Positions 7,702 through 15,473 of a stretch of 19,786 nt of DNA are shown piece after piece. Position numbers and translations under genes: made by a program. The DNA lies in NCBI GenBank assembly GCA_046313675.1, contig JBKBXU010000039.1, positions 1-19,786 on the forward strand, in the 5' to 3' direction. The notes beneath the pieces were generated by a model that saw nothing but the letters and a program-made list of their open reading frames with translations, had not been told where the DNA came from and made no database searches. This DNA is from JBKBXU01 sp046313675. Its GTDB lineage: Bacteria > Bacteroidota > Bacteroidia > Cytophagales > Cytophagaceae. Position 1 is the first letter of the stretch, and each line of letters starts with the position of its first letter.

Positions 7702-8262
7702 ATGGAGGAAATTCAGTTTTTTTTAGATGATGCCAAAGAGCAAATGCAAAAAGCGGTTCAAAGTACTGAAATAGAGCTTTTAAAGATCCGTGCAGGCAAA
7801 GCGATGCCAAATATGCTGGATGGCATAATGGTGGACTATTACGGCACTATGACACCTATAACTCAAATGTCATCAATTAATACTCCTGACGCAAGAACGC
7901 TTGCTGTAAAGCCCTGGGAGAAAAAAATTATGCAACATATTGAAAAGGCGATAAGGGACAGCGACCTTGGCTTAAATCCTCAAAATGATGGGGAAGTTAT
8001 ACGCATAAACATTCCACCACTGACCGAAGAGCGTAGAAAAAGCCTGGTAAAACAAACCAAAGCGGAAGGCGAAAACGGAAAGATCAGAATTCGGAACATT
8101 CGAAAGGAAACAAACGAAGAACTGAGAAAGCTTTTAAAAGACGGAGCCTCAGAAGATGATGTAAAAAGAGCTGAAGATAAAGTTCAGGCATTAACAAATG
8201 ATGGCATTGCAAAAATTGATGAAGCACTCAGCAAAAAAGAAGCTGAAATCATGACCGTTTGA
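7702..8262 (+). CDS. frr: Ribosome recycling factor
   Basis: RRF, with EF-G, splits post-termination ribosomes in the cytoplasm. The 186-residue product has the family's normal length and its conserved core: IRAGKAMPNMLDGIMVDYYG, then TPITQMSSINTPDARTLAVKPWE, then IRINIPPLTEERRKSLVKQ and a long C-terminal coiled helix (KIRIRNIRKETNEELRK). The start ATG at 7702 gives MEEIQFFLDDAKEQM, as in relatives. It probably shares a transcript with pyrH and is ended by the hairpin at 8292-8323. Confidence 0.98.
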   Translation: MEEIQFFLDDAKEQMQKAVQSTEIELLKIRAGKAMPNMLDGIMVDYYGTMTPITQMSSINTPDARTLAVKPWEKKIMQHIEKAIRDSDLGLNPQNDGEVIRINIPPLTEERRKSLVKQTKAEGENGKIRIRNIRKETNEELRKLLKDGASEDDVKRAEDKVQALTNDGIAKIDEALSKKEAEIMTV

Positions 8263-8291
8263 TTTCAAAATAATCTTTTAAGGTTTCATGT

Positions 8292-8323
8292 AAAAATCTT
8301 TATGTTTATACATAAAGATTTTT
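8292..8323. terminator. Bidirectional terminator between frr and nadD
   Basis: A perfect 14-bp inverted repeat (AAAAATCTTTATGT, 4-nt loop, ACATAAAGATTTTT) with terminal A5/T5 runs, suited to stop transcription in both directions between convergent genes. The nadD stop codon (8306-8308) lies in the loop, and one arm encodes the last five NadD residues. Confidence 0.85.
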
Positions 8324-8878
8324 GCTTTTAATATACTCCTCAACCGAGTCCGGCACGAGGTATCTGATTGATTGTCCGTTTTTCAGCGTATTTCGAATAT
8401 AGGTGGCTGAAATATCCAATAAAGGAGAATCAACCAGTTTTACTGAAGGATTATTTAATATTTCGCTTTCTCCACAGCCGGGCCTTGGATAGACATATAA
8501 AGAAAAAAACTTCAATATACTTTCATAGTTTTTCCACCGCGTGAACTGTTCCAAATTATCCTCACCTATAATCAGTGTAAATTCATCTTCAGGATATTTT
8601 TCCTGAAGATAGGTTAGCGTATCAATGGTATAACTCGGCCGGGGCATTTGAAACTCCACATCACAAACTTCTAATTTATAGTGCTCGTGAATGGCCAGGC
8701 GAACCATTTCATAGCGATCAAATTCATGCAGAAGATTTTTGCTGGACTTTAGGGGGTTATGGGGAGATACTACAAACCAAACCTTTTCCAGGTCAGTGTT
8801 TTCGGCCATGATGTTAGCAATAATCAAATGTCCGATATGGATTGGATTAAAAGAACCAAAAAAAAGGCCTATTTTCAT
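8306..8878 (-). CDS. nadD: Nicotinate-nucleotide adenylyltransferase
   Basis: NadD transfers AMP from ATP to nicotinate mononucleotide, giving deamido-NAD in NAD synthesis. The 190-residue product has the nucleotidyltransferase signature GSFNPIHIGH (8-17, with the two catalytic histidines), the substrate-side SPHNPLK segment, the RPSYTIDTL region, IIGEDNLEQFTRWKNY, and the C-terminal ISATYIRN motif matching the family's ISSTxIR. The ATG is 5 bp after the stop of the phosphoribosyltransferase gene, so the two are almost certainly cotranscribed. The 3' end is embedded in the terminator hairpin. Confidence 0.97.
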   Translation of the reverse strand: MKIGLFFGSFNPIHIGHLIIANIMAENTDLEKVWFVVSPHNPLKSSKNLLHEFDRYEMVRLAIHEHYKLEVCDVEFQMPRPSYTIDTLTYLQEKYPEDEFTLIIGEDNLEQFTRWKNYESILKFFSLYVYPRPGCGESEILNNPSVKLVDSPLLDISATYIRNTLKNGQSIRYLVPDSVEEYIKSKNLYV

Positions 8879-8883
8879 ACAAA

Positions 8884-9390
8884 CTAAAGCAAATACACCC
8901 CAAAACGATTGTCATCAAAAACTACTTCAATGTGTTCTTTAATGGTAGTGGCTAAGGAATACCCGACAAAATCTGCATATACAGGATATTGCTTATGGTT
9001 TCTGTCTACCAGAACTGCAATTTGAAGTTTTTTAATTTCAAGATTAAGCAAAGGCCTCAAACTATATATCAAAGTCTTTCCTGTATTCAGGACATCATCG
9101 ACTATAATAATGGACTTGTTCTTCAATTCCTTCAAATCCCGATCAAAATGAACGTCATTGTGCCCGGGGTCGCCCTTTTCCAAATCTATTCTGACCACAG
9201 ATATTTTTAGAGAAGAAATCTTTTTCAGTTCATTTGCCAACAAGTCAGCCAGTATATATCCCCTGTCATATATGCCACATAAGACGATTTCTTTTTCAAG
9301 AACATTGTGTTCATATATTTCAAAGGCTATTCTCTTGACTTTCTGAAGTACCTGCTTTTTATTTAATATTAAATTTGATTCTGAAACCAT
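8884..9390 (-). CDS. Phosphoribosyltransferase (PyrR-like / type I PRTase)
   Basis: A 168-residue type I phosphoribosyltransferase. The PRPP-binding motif IIIVDDVLNTGKTL occupies residues 94-107, and an upstream segment CGIYDRGYILADLLANEL matches the PyrR/hypoxanthine PRTase N-terminal loop. The family includes uracil/hypoxanthine PRTases and the pyrimidine regulator PyrR, and which activity applies cannot be decided here. I chose the ATG at 9390 (MVSESNLILNKKQ). A longer frame to 9465 adds a hydrophobic 25-residue extension atypical of the family that would run into the -33 region of the rpmE promoter. It forms an operon with nadD (5 bp gap) and diverges from rpmE. Confidence 0.85.
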   Translation of the reverse strand: MVSESNLILNKKQVLQKVKRIAFEIYEHNVLEKEIVLCGIYDRGYILADLLANELKKISSLKISVVRIDLEKGDPGHNDVHFDRDLKELKNKSIIIVDDVLNTGKTLIYSLRPLLNLEIKKLQIAVLVDRNHKQYPVYADFVGYSLATTIKEHIEVVFDDNRFGVYLL

Positions 9391-9454
9391 TCTAATAAAA
9401 ATATTGTAAGCGAATATAGGTAAGTAAATAACAAAATAAAAAAACACACGAATA

Positions 9455-9486
9455 TTTGTTATCATTCAATAAACTACTTACCTTTG
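9455..9486 (+). promoter_or_regulatory. Consensus Bacteroidota promoter for rpmE
   Basis: TTTG (9455-9458), 20 bp, then TACCTTTG (9479-9486) fits the TTTG-N19/20-TAnnTTTG consensus. It lies 36 bp before the rpmE ATG, leaving a leader of about 30 nt. Confidence 0.8.
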
Positions 9487-9522
9487 TGTCCGTTTTTTAA
9501 GAAACATTAAAGTTTTAATATA

Positions 9523-9765
9523 ATGAAAAAAGAAATTCATCCGGATTACAGAGAAGTAGTTTTTCATGACACTTCAAGCGATTTCAAATTCATGACTCGT
9601 TCAACTATGAAATCGAGCGAAACTGTTGAATGGACTGACGGGAAAACTTATCCTGTGGTAAAGATAGAGGTTAGCTCTGCTTCACATCCATTCTATACCG
9701 GACAGAAACTATTTGTTGATACTGCCGGTAGAGTTGAGAAATTCAACAAGAGGTACAAAAAATAA
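9523..9765 (+). CDS. rpmE2: 50S ribosomal protein L31, type B (zinc-free)
   Basis: L31 sits at the intersubunit bridge by the central protuberance of the ribosome. The 80-residue protein has the typical start MKKEIHPDYREVVFHD and the closing FVDTAGRVEKFNKRYKK. There is no cysteine in the sequence, so it is the zinc-independent 'type B' form, a little longer than the zinc-binding form. It has its own strong promoter and terminator and is probably mainly monocistronic. Confidence 0.96.
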   Translation: MKKEIHPDYREVVFHDTSSDFKFMTRSTMKSSETVEWTDGKTYPVVKIEVSSASHPFYTGQKLFVDTAGRVEKFNKRYKK

Positions 9766-9785
9766 AATATCTCAACAATATTTTT

Positions 9786-9818
9786 AAAAAAGAGTCTCTT
9801 ATATAAGAGGCTCTTTTT
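9786..9818 (+). terminator. Intrinsic terminator after rpmE
   Basis: Hairpin with arms AGAGTCTCTT and AAGAGGCTCT (one G-U pair), extended by flanking A5/T5 runs, with loop ATAT. It is followed by a run of Ts. It lies 20 bp after the rpmE stop and ends only about 12 bp before the next start codon. Confidence 0.88.
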
Positions 9819-9830
9819 TATTTTTATATT

Positions 9831-10997
9831 ATGAAATTTATATTATTTGACGATACCAGCATCAGGCAGTCATTATTGCCACTGACTTATACCAGGCCAG
9901 TAAGTCATATTCGCACAGGCATCTTTACAATTTCCGAAAAGTGGGAACATTACCTGGAAAGTCAAAGTAATATTTCCACAGTAGCTTTTTTACAGGAAAA
10001 ATACCCCTTGCACCAGGATGTAGACGCCGTAATGATAAACGGGGCTGTCTGTCCCAGCATGGAACTGGTTGAAGCAATAAAAAAACTAGAGCCTGGCCAG
10101 GGAATTTTGCAAAATGAAGTAAAGATCGCCTATAGAGGCACTATAAACGAATACATCAACTACCCCTCACCTCTCACCATCATCCGCTTTCCATGGGATA
10201 TATTCTTGAACAATGGAAAAGAAATCCGAAGCGATTTTGAGTTAATAAAAAAATCAAGGCCAACAGCCGCAATTAAGGATCCACACACCATTGTATATAA
10301 TCCTGAAAACATATTTATTGAAGAGGGCGCTTCGATAAAAGCAGCAGTCCTAAATGCAGAAGCAGGCCCTATCTACATAGGTAAAAACGCACAGGTTTGT
10401 GAAGGAGCTTTAATAAGAGGGCCATTTGCACTTTGTGAAGGATCAACGGTAAACATGGGCGCTAAAATGCGCGGAGACAATACCATCGGACCTTATTCAA
10501 AGGTTGGAGGTGAGGTCAGCAATTCCGTAATTTTTGGCTACAGCAACAAGTCCCACGACGGTTTTATTGGAAATACGGTCATAGGAGAATGGTGTAACCT
10601 TGGCGCAGACACCAATACGTCAAACCTAAAAAATAACTATGGAAACGTCCAGGTCTACTCCTACAAAGAACAAAAACTCATAAACAGTGGTCGACAGTTT
10701 TGTGGACTAATAATGGGAGATCATTCTAAAACTGGCATTAATACCATGTTTAATACAGGAACGGTTGTAGGGGTCTGCACCAACCTGTACGGAAGCGGAT
10801 TTTTCCCTAAACATGTACCTTCATTTTCATGGGGAAGCCCGGAAGAACTTGTGCCTTATAAAGTGGAAAAAGCGCTCGAAACCATTAAGGCAGTAATGGA
10901 ACGGAGGAACAAAACACTTTCAGATACTGACATTTGCATACTAAATCATATTTCCAAAGAAACTGTTGATAAAAGCACGACTAAAGTGGTTGGCTAA
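9831..10997 (+). CDS. GlmU-like sugar-1-phosphate nucleotidyltransferase / acyltransferase
   Basis: A 388-residue protein of the 'alternate GlmU' type found in Bacteroidota. The N-terminal portion (MKFILFDDTSIRQSLLPLTYTRP) matches the start of that family's nucleotidyltransferase domain. From about residue 165 to 310 come hexapeptide repeats of a left-handed beta-helix (IYIGKNAQVCEGALIRGPFALCEG, then MGAKMRGDNTIGPYSKVGGEVSNSVI), as in acyltransferases. The likely role is UDP-GlcNAc supply for peptidoglycan and envelope glycans. The exact substrates are inferred from family membership. The start at 9831 fits family alignments but comes right after a terminator. holB follows by 43 bp. Confidence 0.85.
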   Translation: MKFILFDDTSIRQSLLPLTYTRPVSHIRTGIFTISEKWEHYLESQSNISTVAFLQEKYPLHQDVDAVMINGAVCPSMELVEAIKKLEPGQGILQNEVKIAYRGTINEYINYPSPLTIIRFPWDIFLNNGKEIRSDFELIKKSRPTAAIKDPHTIVYNPENIFIEEGASIKAAVLNAEAGPIYIGKNAQVCEGALIRGPFALCEGSTVNMGAKMRGDNTIGPYSKVGGEVSNSVIFGYSNKSHDGFIGNTVIGEWCNLGADTNTSNLKNNYGNVQVYSYKEQKLINSGRQFCGLIMGDHSKTGINTMFNTGTVVGVCTNLYGSGFFPKHVPSFSWGSPEELVPYKVEKALETIKAVMERRNKTLSDTDICILNHISKETVDKSTTKVVG

Positions 10998-11040
10998 AAA
11001 TTAAAAATACTGTATTTTTAAGCAACCAAATTTAGGAGTT

Positions 11041-12165
11041 TTGCTATTTTCACAAATTCCCGGACAGGAAAGTTTAAAGAACACCCTCCGGTCATCGGTT
11101 TTAAATAACCATATAGCCCATGCGCAACTTTTTTCCGGACAAGAAGGCAATGCCTCGCTTGCGCTGGCTTTGGCATATGCAGCGTACATAAATTGTGAAG
11201 ATCGTACACCAGAGGACTCTTGTGGCAAATGCTCATCCTGCCTTAAGATCAACAAAATCATCCATCCTGATCTTCATTTTGTTTTTCCGATAAACACTAC
11301 CAAAGAAATCAGTAAAGACCCCAGTTGTGCATTATTCATGAAGCATTGGAGAGAATTTGTATTACACAACCCGTATTCCAGTTTAAGCGAGTGGGGGAAT
11401 TTTATAGGTGCAGAGAATAAGCAGCTGAATATATCTGCAGATGAGGCAAGAAACATTGTTAAAACCATTTCTCTTAAATCTTTTGAAGCAGAGTTTAAGG
11501 TTCTTATAATATGGATGGTAGACCAAATGAATGTAAATGCATCCAATGCTACATTAAAAATCCTGGAAGAGCCGCCTGAGAAAACCATTTTTCTTTTAAT
11601 AACAAACTCCCTGGAGAAGATCCTGCCAACCATACTTTCAAGAACACAGATCGTGCGAGTACCCCCTTTTACAGATCAGGAGGTAAGTCAACACCTGATC
11701 GATAAGTTTGAACAAGAAAGTAAAAAGGCCACTCAAATGGCTTATCTGGCCGATGGCAATATGCATGAAGCCATAAAACTAATATCGGAAACAGAAGAAG
11801 ATAACCACCAGATATTTAGCGAATGGATGAGATCTTGCTACCGTAAAGACATTCCGGAAATGATAAACTGGACGGAAAGCTTTCAAAAATTGGCCAAAGA
11901 AAATCAGAAAAATTTTTTCCAATATGGATTAAACATATTTCGTGAAAGCCTGATATACAAATACGCTGACCAAAGTATTTTAAGGTTAAATGAGGAGGAC
12001 TTAAAATTTATACAGAATTTTTCAAAAGTCCTTGACCATACAAAAATAGATAAGATTACCAATGAACTAAATGAGGCATCCTATCATATTGAAAGGAATG
12101 CCAATGCCAAAATAACGTTCCTGGATTTATCGCTTAACATAGCATCAATTCTTCACTCAAAATAA
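11041..12165 (+). CDS. holB: DNA polymerase III subunit delta'
   Basis: Delta' is the stator subunit of the clamp loader that opens the sliding clamp during replication. The 374-residue product starts MLFSQIPGQESLKNTLRSS and has the AHAQLF strand. Instead of a Walker A motif it has GQEGNASLALA, as expected for delta', which does not bind ATP. A zinc-binding cluster (C60, then CGKCSSC near 60-75), HPDLHFVFP and the C-terminal TILSRTQIVRVPP segment follow. The start is a TTG: no ATG or GTG occurs in frame between the upstream stop and 11041. AGGAG lies only 2 bp before it, an unusually short spacing. hemC follows 4 bp after the stop. Confidence 0.92.
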   Translation: MLFSQIPGQESLKNTLRSSVLNNHIAHAQLFSGQEGNASLALALAYAAYINCEDRTPEDSCGKCSSCLKINKIIHPDLHFVFPINTTKEISKDPSCALFMKHWREFVLHNPYSSLSEWGNFIGAENKQLNISADEARNIVKTISLKSFEAEFKVLIIWMVDQMNVNASNATLKILEEPPEKTIFLLITNSLEKILPTILSRTQIVRVPPFTDQEVSQHLIDKFEQESKKATQMAYLADGNMHEAIKLISETEEDNHQIFSEWMRSCYRKDIPEMINWTESFQKLAKENQKNFFQYGLNIFRESLIYKYADQSILRLNEEDLKFIQNFSKVLDHTKIDKITNELNEASYHIERNANAKITFLDLSLNIASILHSK

Positions 12166-12169
12166 GCAC

Positions 12170-13102
12170 ATGAAGCAAAAAGTTATAATAGGAAGCAGAG
12201 GAAGCAAACTGGCCTTATGGCAAACTTACCATGTAGCAGATAAATTACAACAAGCAGGATTTGACACTGAAATCATTGCAATAGAAACCAAAGGAGATAA
12301 AATCCTTCATACTTCCTTTGCTGAAATAGGAACCAAAGGACTATTTACAGAAGAATTGGAAGAAAAGCTGATCAATAAAGAAATTGATATTGCGGTACAT
12401 AGCGCTAAAGATATGCAAACTGACTTAGGGGAAAACCTTGAAATTATTGCATTTACGGAAAGAGAACAAAGTCATGATGTTTTGCTGAGTCTGGATAAAA
12501 ATTTTGATATAAGCGACCAAACTAAAGAGGTAACTATAGGCACCTCTTCTGCCCGCAGAAAAGCTATGTTAAAACACTTCTATCCACATGTTAAAACCGT
12601 GGAAGCCAGAGGAAATCTTCAAACAAGGGTACAAAAACTCGAAAATGGTAATTTCCAGGCAATGATCCTTGCCTACGCAGGAGTACACAGAATGAACATG
12701 GATTCTCTTATCGTAAAGCATTTTTCTCAAGAGCAGTTTACACCAGCTACCGGACAGGGAAGCATCGCTATAGAAGCATCCAAAAACCTTGATCCTGAAA
12801 AGCATAATGCAATAAAAGCAGCTCTAAACCACAAGGAAACCGAAGATTGTCTGTTAGCAGAACGTTCTTTTTTAAAAACCCTTGAGGGCGGTTGCAGTAT
12901 CCCTGTTTTTGCCCTGGCCAATTTAAGCAATAACCAGCTAAGTATTACCGGAGGGGTAATTAGTACAAATGGGGAGAACCTGATCAAAGAAACCATCACA
13001 GGTCCAAGAGAAGACTCTGTTAAGTTAGGGCAAACATTAGGACTTTCAATTCTTAATTCCGGAGGGAAAGAAATCCTTGAGGAAATTAAAAAAAACAAGT
13101 AA
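12170..13102 (+). CDS. hemC: Porphobilinogen deaminase (hydroxymethylbilane synthase)
   Basis: HemC joins four porphobilinogen units into hydroxymethylbilane in haem/tetrapyrrole synthesis. The 310-residue product shows IGSRGSKLALWQT at the N-terminus and the catalytic aspartate in VHSAKDMQTDLG (Asp81). It also has GTSSARRKAML, EARGNLQTRVQKL, the TPATGQGSIAIE segment and the dipyrromethane-cofactor cysteine in LEGGCSIPV (Cys242). All key residues are present. KDMQT in place of the commoner KDVPT is usual in this phylum as far as I know. It starts 4 bp after holB and is probably translated from the same message. Confidence 0.97.
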   Translation: MKQKVIIGSRGSKLALWQTYHVADKLQQAGFDTEIIAIETKGDKILHTSFAEIGTKGLFTEELEEKLINKEIDIAVHSAKDMQTDLGENLEIIAFTEREQSHDVLLSLDKNFDISDQTKEVTIGTSSARRKAMLKHFYPHVKTVEARGNLQTRVQKLENGNFQAMILAYAGVHRMNMDSLIVKHFSQEQFTPATGQGSIAIEASKNLDPEKHNAIKAALNHKETEDCLLAERSFLKTLEGGCSIPVFALANLSNNQLSITGGVISTNGENLIKETITGPREDSVKLGQTLGLSILNSGGKEILEEIKKNK

Positions 13103-13160
13103 AAAAGGTAACATTTTATTAGATATATAGTTATAAATAACTTTAATCCCTGTCCTTTCA

Positions 13161-13787
13161 ATGCGGAAATTAACAATAATTCTATTTAGCATATGCCTCA
13201 TAACCAACCTTGCATTTTCGCAAAAAAGGAAGAGCAAACACGATAACATAATAGTTATTGAAACCCGCTTTGGAGAAATGCATGTGGTATTATTTGATGA
13301 AACACCATTGCACAAGGAAAACTTCATAAAGCTTAGTCGTGAAGGCTTTTATAATAACACAACCTTTCACAGGGCTATAAAAAATTTTATGATTCAGGGA
13401 GGAGACCCTAACTCCAAAGATTCCATACCTGGAAATGAAGGACAAGGCGGTCCGGGTTATACCTTGGAACATGAAATAAAAGAAGGATTAAAACATGAAA
13501 AAGGCTCTGTAGCTGCGGCTCGGTTAGGAGATAACATAAACCCTAAACGGGAATCCAACGGTTCTCAATTTTACATAGTGCATAGCAGCAGTGGAACGCC
13601 TCATCTGGACGGCGCCTATACGGTTTTTGGCAAAGTGGTAAAAGGCTTAGAGGTTATTGATGCCATAGCTGAGCAAAAGACAGTTGGAGCCAATAAACCG
13701 AAAGAAGATATTACGATGACTATGAAGGTACTAAGGCTACCTAAAAAGAAAATTACGAAGCTTTACGGCTACGAGTACACCAAATAA
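13161..13787 (+). CDS. Secreted cyclophilin-type peptidyl-prolyl cis-trans isomerase
   Basis: A cyclophilin that speeds proline isomerisation in exported proteins. The 208-residue product has a Sec signal peptide (MRKLTIILFSICLITNLAFS) with predicted cleavage before Gln21, so it acts in the periplasm or outside. The cyclophilin core follows: FHRAIKNFMIQGGDPN (Arg71 and Gln79 of the active site), GSVAAAR, GSQFYIV (Gln136, Phe137) and HLDGAYTVFGKVVKGLEVID. There is a basic C-terminal tail KKKITKLYGYEYTK. It lies between hemC (58 bp) and the reductase gene (29 bp) on the same strand. Confidence 0.94.
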   Translation: MRKLTIILFSICLITNLAFSQKRKSKHDNIIVIETRFGEMHVVLFDETPLHKENFIKLSREGFYNNTTFHRAIKNFMIQGGDPNSKDSIPGNEGQGGPGYTLEHEIKEGLKHEKGSVAAARLGDNINPKRESNGSQFYIVHSSSGTPHLDGAYTVFGKVVKGLEVIDAIAEQKTVGANKPKEDITMTMKVLRLPKKKITKLYGYEYTK

Positions 13788-13816
13788 ATTATTTATCCTT
13801 TATAAATTTTCCACCT

Positions 13817-14734
13817 ATGAAGAAGAGAGTTTTAATTACTGGCGCAAATGGACTATTGGGACAAAAACTCGTCCAACTGTTGACAGAAGATCCACTTTAC
13901 GATCTGATTGCCACCGGCCGGGGAGAAAATAGGCTTCCTCAAAAAGAAGGATATACTTACCTTTCCCTGGATATTACCAAAAAATCTCAGGTGGAAGAAG
14001 TCGTAAGCACACTAAACCCTGACTTTATTATTCATACAGCCGCTATGACCAATGTCGACCAGTGTGAAGTAGACAAGGAAGCATGTAGGCAACAAAATGT
14101 TGACGCTGTAAATTACCTTGTGGAGGCTGCAAAAAAGGCGAAAAGCTTTTTGATACACCTCTCTACCGATTTTATTTTTGATGGAGAAGACGGCCCTTAT
14201 GATGAATCTGCGAATGCCAAACCTCTTAGCTATTATGGAGAAACTAAGCTGGCTTCAGAGAAAATCGTAACAAAAAGTAAAATTAAATGGGCTATTGTAC
14301 GAACGGTACTGGTATTCGGCATTGCTCATGACATGAGCAGAAGCAATATTGTTCTGTGGGTAAAGAAAAATCTGGAAGAGAAAAAAGAAATCCAAGTAGT
14401 GAATGACCAATTTCGCTCCCCCACACTGGCAGAAGACCTGGCAATGGGATGCTATCTTATAATGGAAAGTGAGGCAACTGGAATTTTTAATATATCAGGC
14501 AAAGAAATCCTTACACCTTATGACATGGCCATTAAAACTGCTGACTTCTTTAACCTTGACAAAAGCCTTATTACTAAGTCAGACTCAACCAAATTTAAGC
14601 AAATTGCCGTCAGGCCATTAAAAACAGGCTTCCTGATCGACAAAGCCATTGATAAATTAGGATATGATCCGCATACTTTTGAAGAAGGCATACGATTAAT
14701 GTCAGAGCAAATGGGAGAAAATGTTGCAGGTTAA
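13817..14734 (+). CDS. RmlD-like extended SDR oxidoreductase
   Basis: A 305-residue NAD(P)-dependent sugar-nucleotide reductase of the dTDP-4-dehydrorhamnose reductase (RmlD/RfbD) family. The N-terminal Rossmann loop is GANGLLG (9-15). The characteristic STDFIFDGEDGPYDE occupies residues 116-130, and the catalytic YxxxK is Tyr140-Lys144 (SYYGETK). RmlD proteins end dTDP-L-rhamnose synthesis, but no rmlA, rmlB or rmlC gene is nearby. It may instead reduce another nucleotide sugar or belong to the wider RmlD-substrate-binding group. It is the last gene of the plus-strand series before a long non-coding block. Confidence 0.85.
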   Translation: MKKRVLITGANGLLGQKLVQLLTEDPLYDLIATGRGENRLPQKEGYTYLSLDITKKSQVEEVVSTLNPDFIIHTAAMTNVDQCEVDKEACRQQNVDAVNYLVEAAKKAKSFLIHLSTDFIFDGEDGPYDESANAKPLSYYGETKLASEKIVTKSKIKWAIVRTVLVFGIAHDMSRSNIVLWVKKNLEEKKEIQVVNDQFRSPTLAEDLAMGCYLIMESEATGIFNISGKEILTPYDMAIKTADFFNLDKSLITKSDSTKFKQIAVRPLKTGFLIDKAIDKLGYDPHTFEEGIRLMSEQMGENVAG

Positions 14735-15317
14735 ATTTCGAGCCAAAAATTTGATAATTTTATTAAATTATGAAAAAACGCGTTAAAAATTCAACCTTAT
14801 TTTCCTGAAATGATCAACAAATAAGTAAATCAGGTTTAAAAAAAGCAATAATATAAATTTTGTCATATTTAATACTTTAAACCAATTTCTCTTTTCAAGA
14901 AAGATTTTTAACACTTTCTGTTTCATTTTTGATAATTATTTTGCAATTTTGCAGTGCAAAGAGGATGTATTGTCATTAAAAACTTGTTTTAGTTACCAAG
15001 CAGTTAAAAACGACTAAAACAACACCAAAAAGAAGTTCTTTGAATTGTACAATAACATTCTCGCTTTTCTGTTGTTTTTATGCATTTACATTTGCATAAT
15101 TTCATACTAACAAAACTAATGGTATGGTTCTTGTTGAGAAAATTAAAGCAAATTAAATAAGAAGATACAAACTCAGTGTCTGAAACATTCAGATGCAGAG
15201 ATCAAAAGTCTTATTCATCAATTAGCATCAGGTTTTTAACGTTCCTGGTTGTTTTTTGGTAAATAGGTTAATAAAATGGTTAATGGGCCCTCCGTCTGGT
15301 AAACGGAGGGTTTTTTT
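14735..15317 (+). ncRNA. Non-coding block with leader-like structure; possible stand-alone RNA or rRNA-leader remnant
   Basis: No credible reading frame occurs here. Visible in order are two imperfect -7-like elements near 14936-14951 and a 10-bp stem (TTGTTTTAGT / ACTAAAACAA, 14984-14993 and 15013-15022) with a 19-nt loop. A boxA-like AGTTCTTTGAA (15034-15044) follows, as seen in bacterial rRNA leaders, then the palindrome TTGTACAA (15045-15052). Next are a hairpin TTATGCA / TGCATAA near 15080-15102 and a small hairpin TCTGAA-ACA-TTCAGA near 15180. It ends at the strong terminator 15288-15310. The order resembles an rRNA operon leader without the rRNAs, or an unassigned regulatory RNA. No known Rfam family was recognised. 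The transcript boundaries are guesses. Confidence 0.35.
15288..15317 (+). terminator. Strong intrinsic terminator
   Basis: Perfect GC-rich stem CCCTCCGT / ACGGAGGG with a 7-nt loop, followed by seven Ts. No gene ends within 500 bp upstream on this strand, so it implies a non-coding transcript over 14.95-15.29 kb or a very long 3' UTR of the reductase gene. Confidence 0.9.
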
Positions 15318-15394
15318 GTTTTTAGGCCTGCAAGAGTTTAACTTTTCTTCGGCAAGTGCTAACCCTACTACTAAGCCGTGTTGCACATAAGTCA

Positions 15395-15460
15395 AGTCAA
15401 AGACTCTATATTATTTTATAATCCGGAAAGCCCTGCGAAACACAACGGATAGTGGTTTCC
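15395..15460 (+). repeat. Structured dispersed repeat, copy A
   Basis: About 65 bp that align with copy B at 17896-17957. Shared blocks are AGTCAAAG, an AT-rich middle ending TAATCC, CCTGCG, CAACGG and TAGTGG. A stem forms from GGAAA-g-CC (15425-15432) and GGTTTCC (15454-15460) around the conserved loop. Its sequence differs from the copy B stem but still pairs. It ends 13 bp from the stop codon of the S41 peptidase gene and may act as that gene's 3' hairpin. Confidence 0.7.
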
Positions 15461-15473
15461 ATACATTGATTTT

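Noticed and set aside
9391..9465. Longer start for the phosphoribosyltransferase at 9465
   Set aside because: It would add a hydrophobic segment foreign to the family and run over the -33 element of the rpmE promoter. ATG 9390 gives a normal PRTase start.
12727..13176. 149-residue minus-strand frame over the end of hemC
   Set aside because: Shadow of hemC, whose catalytic cysteine and C-terminal domain are in the plus-strand frame.
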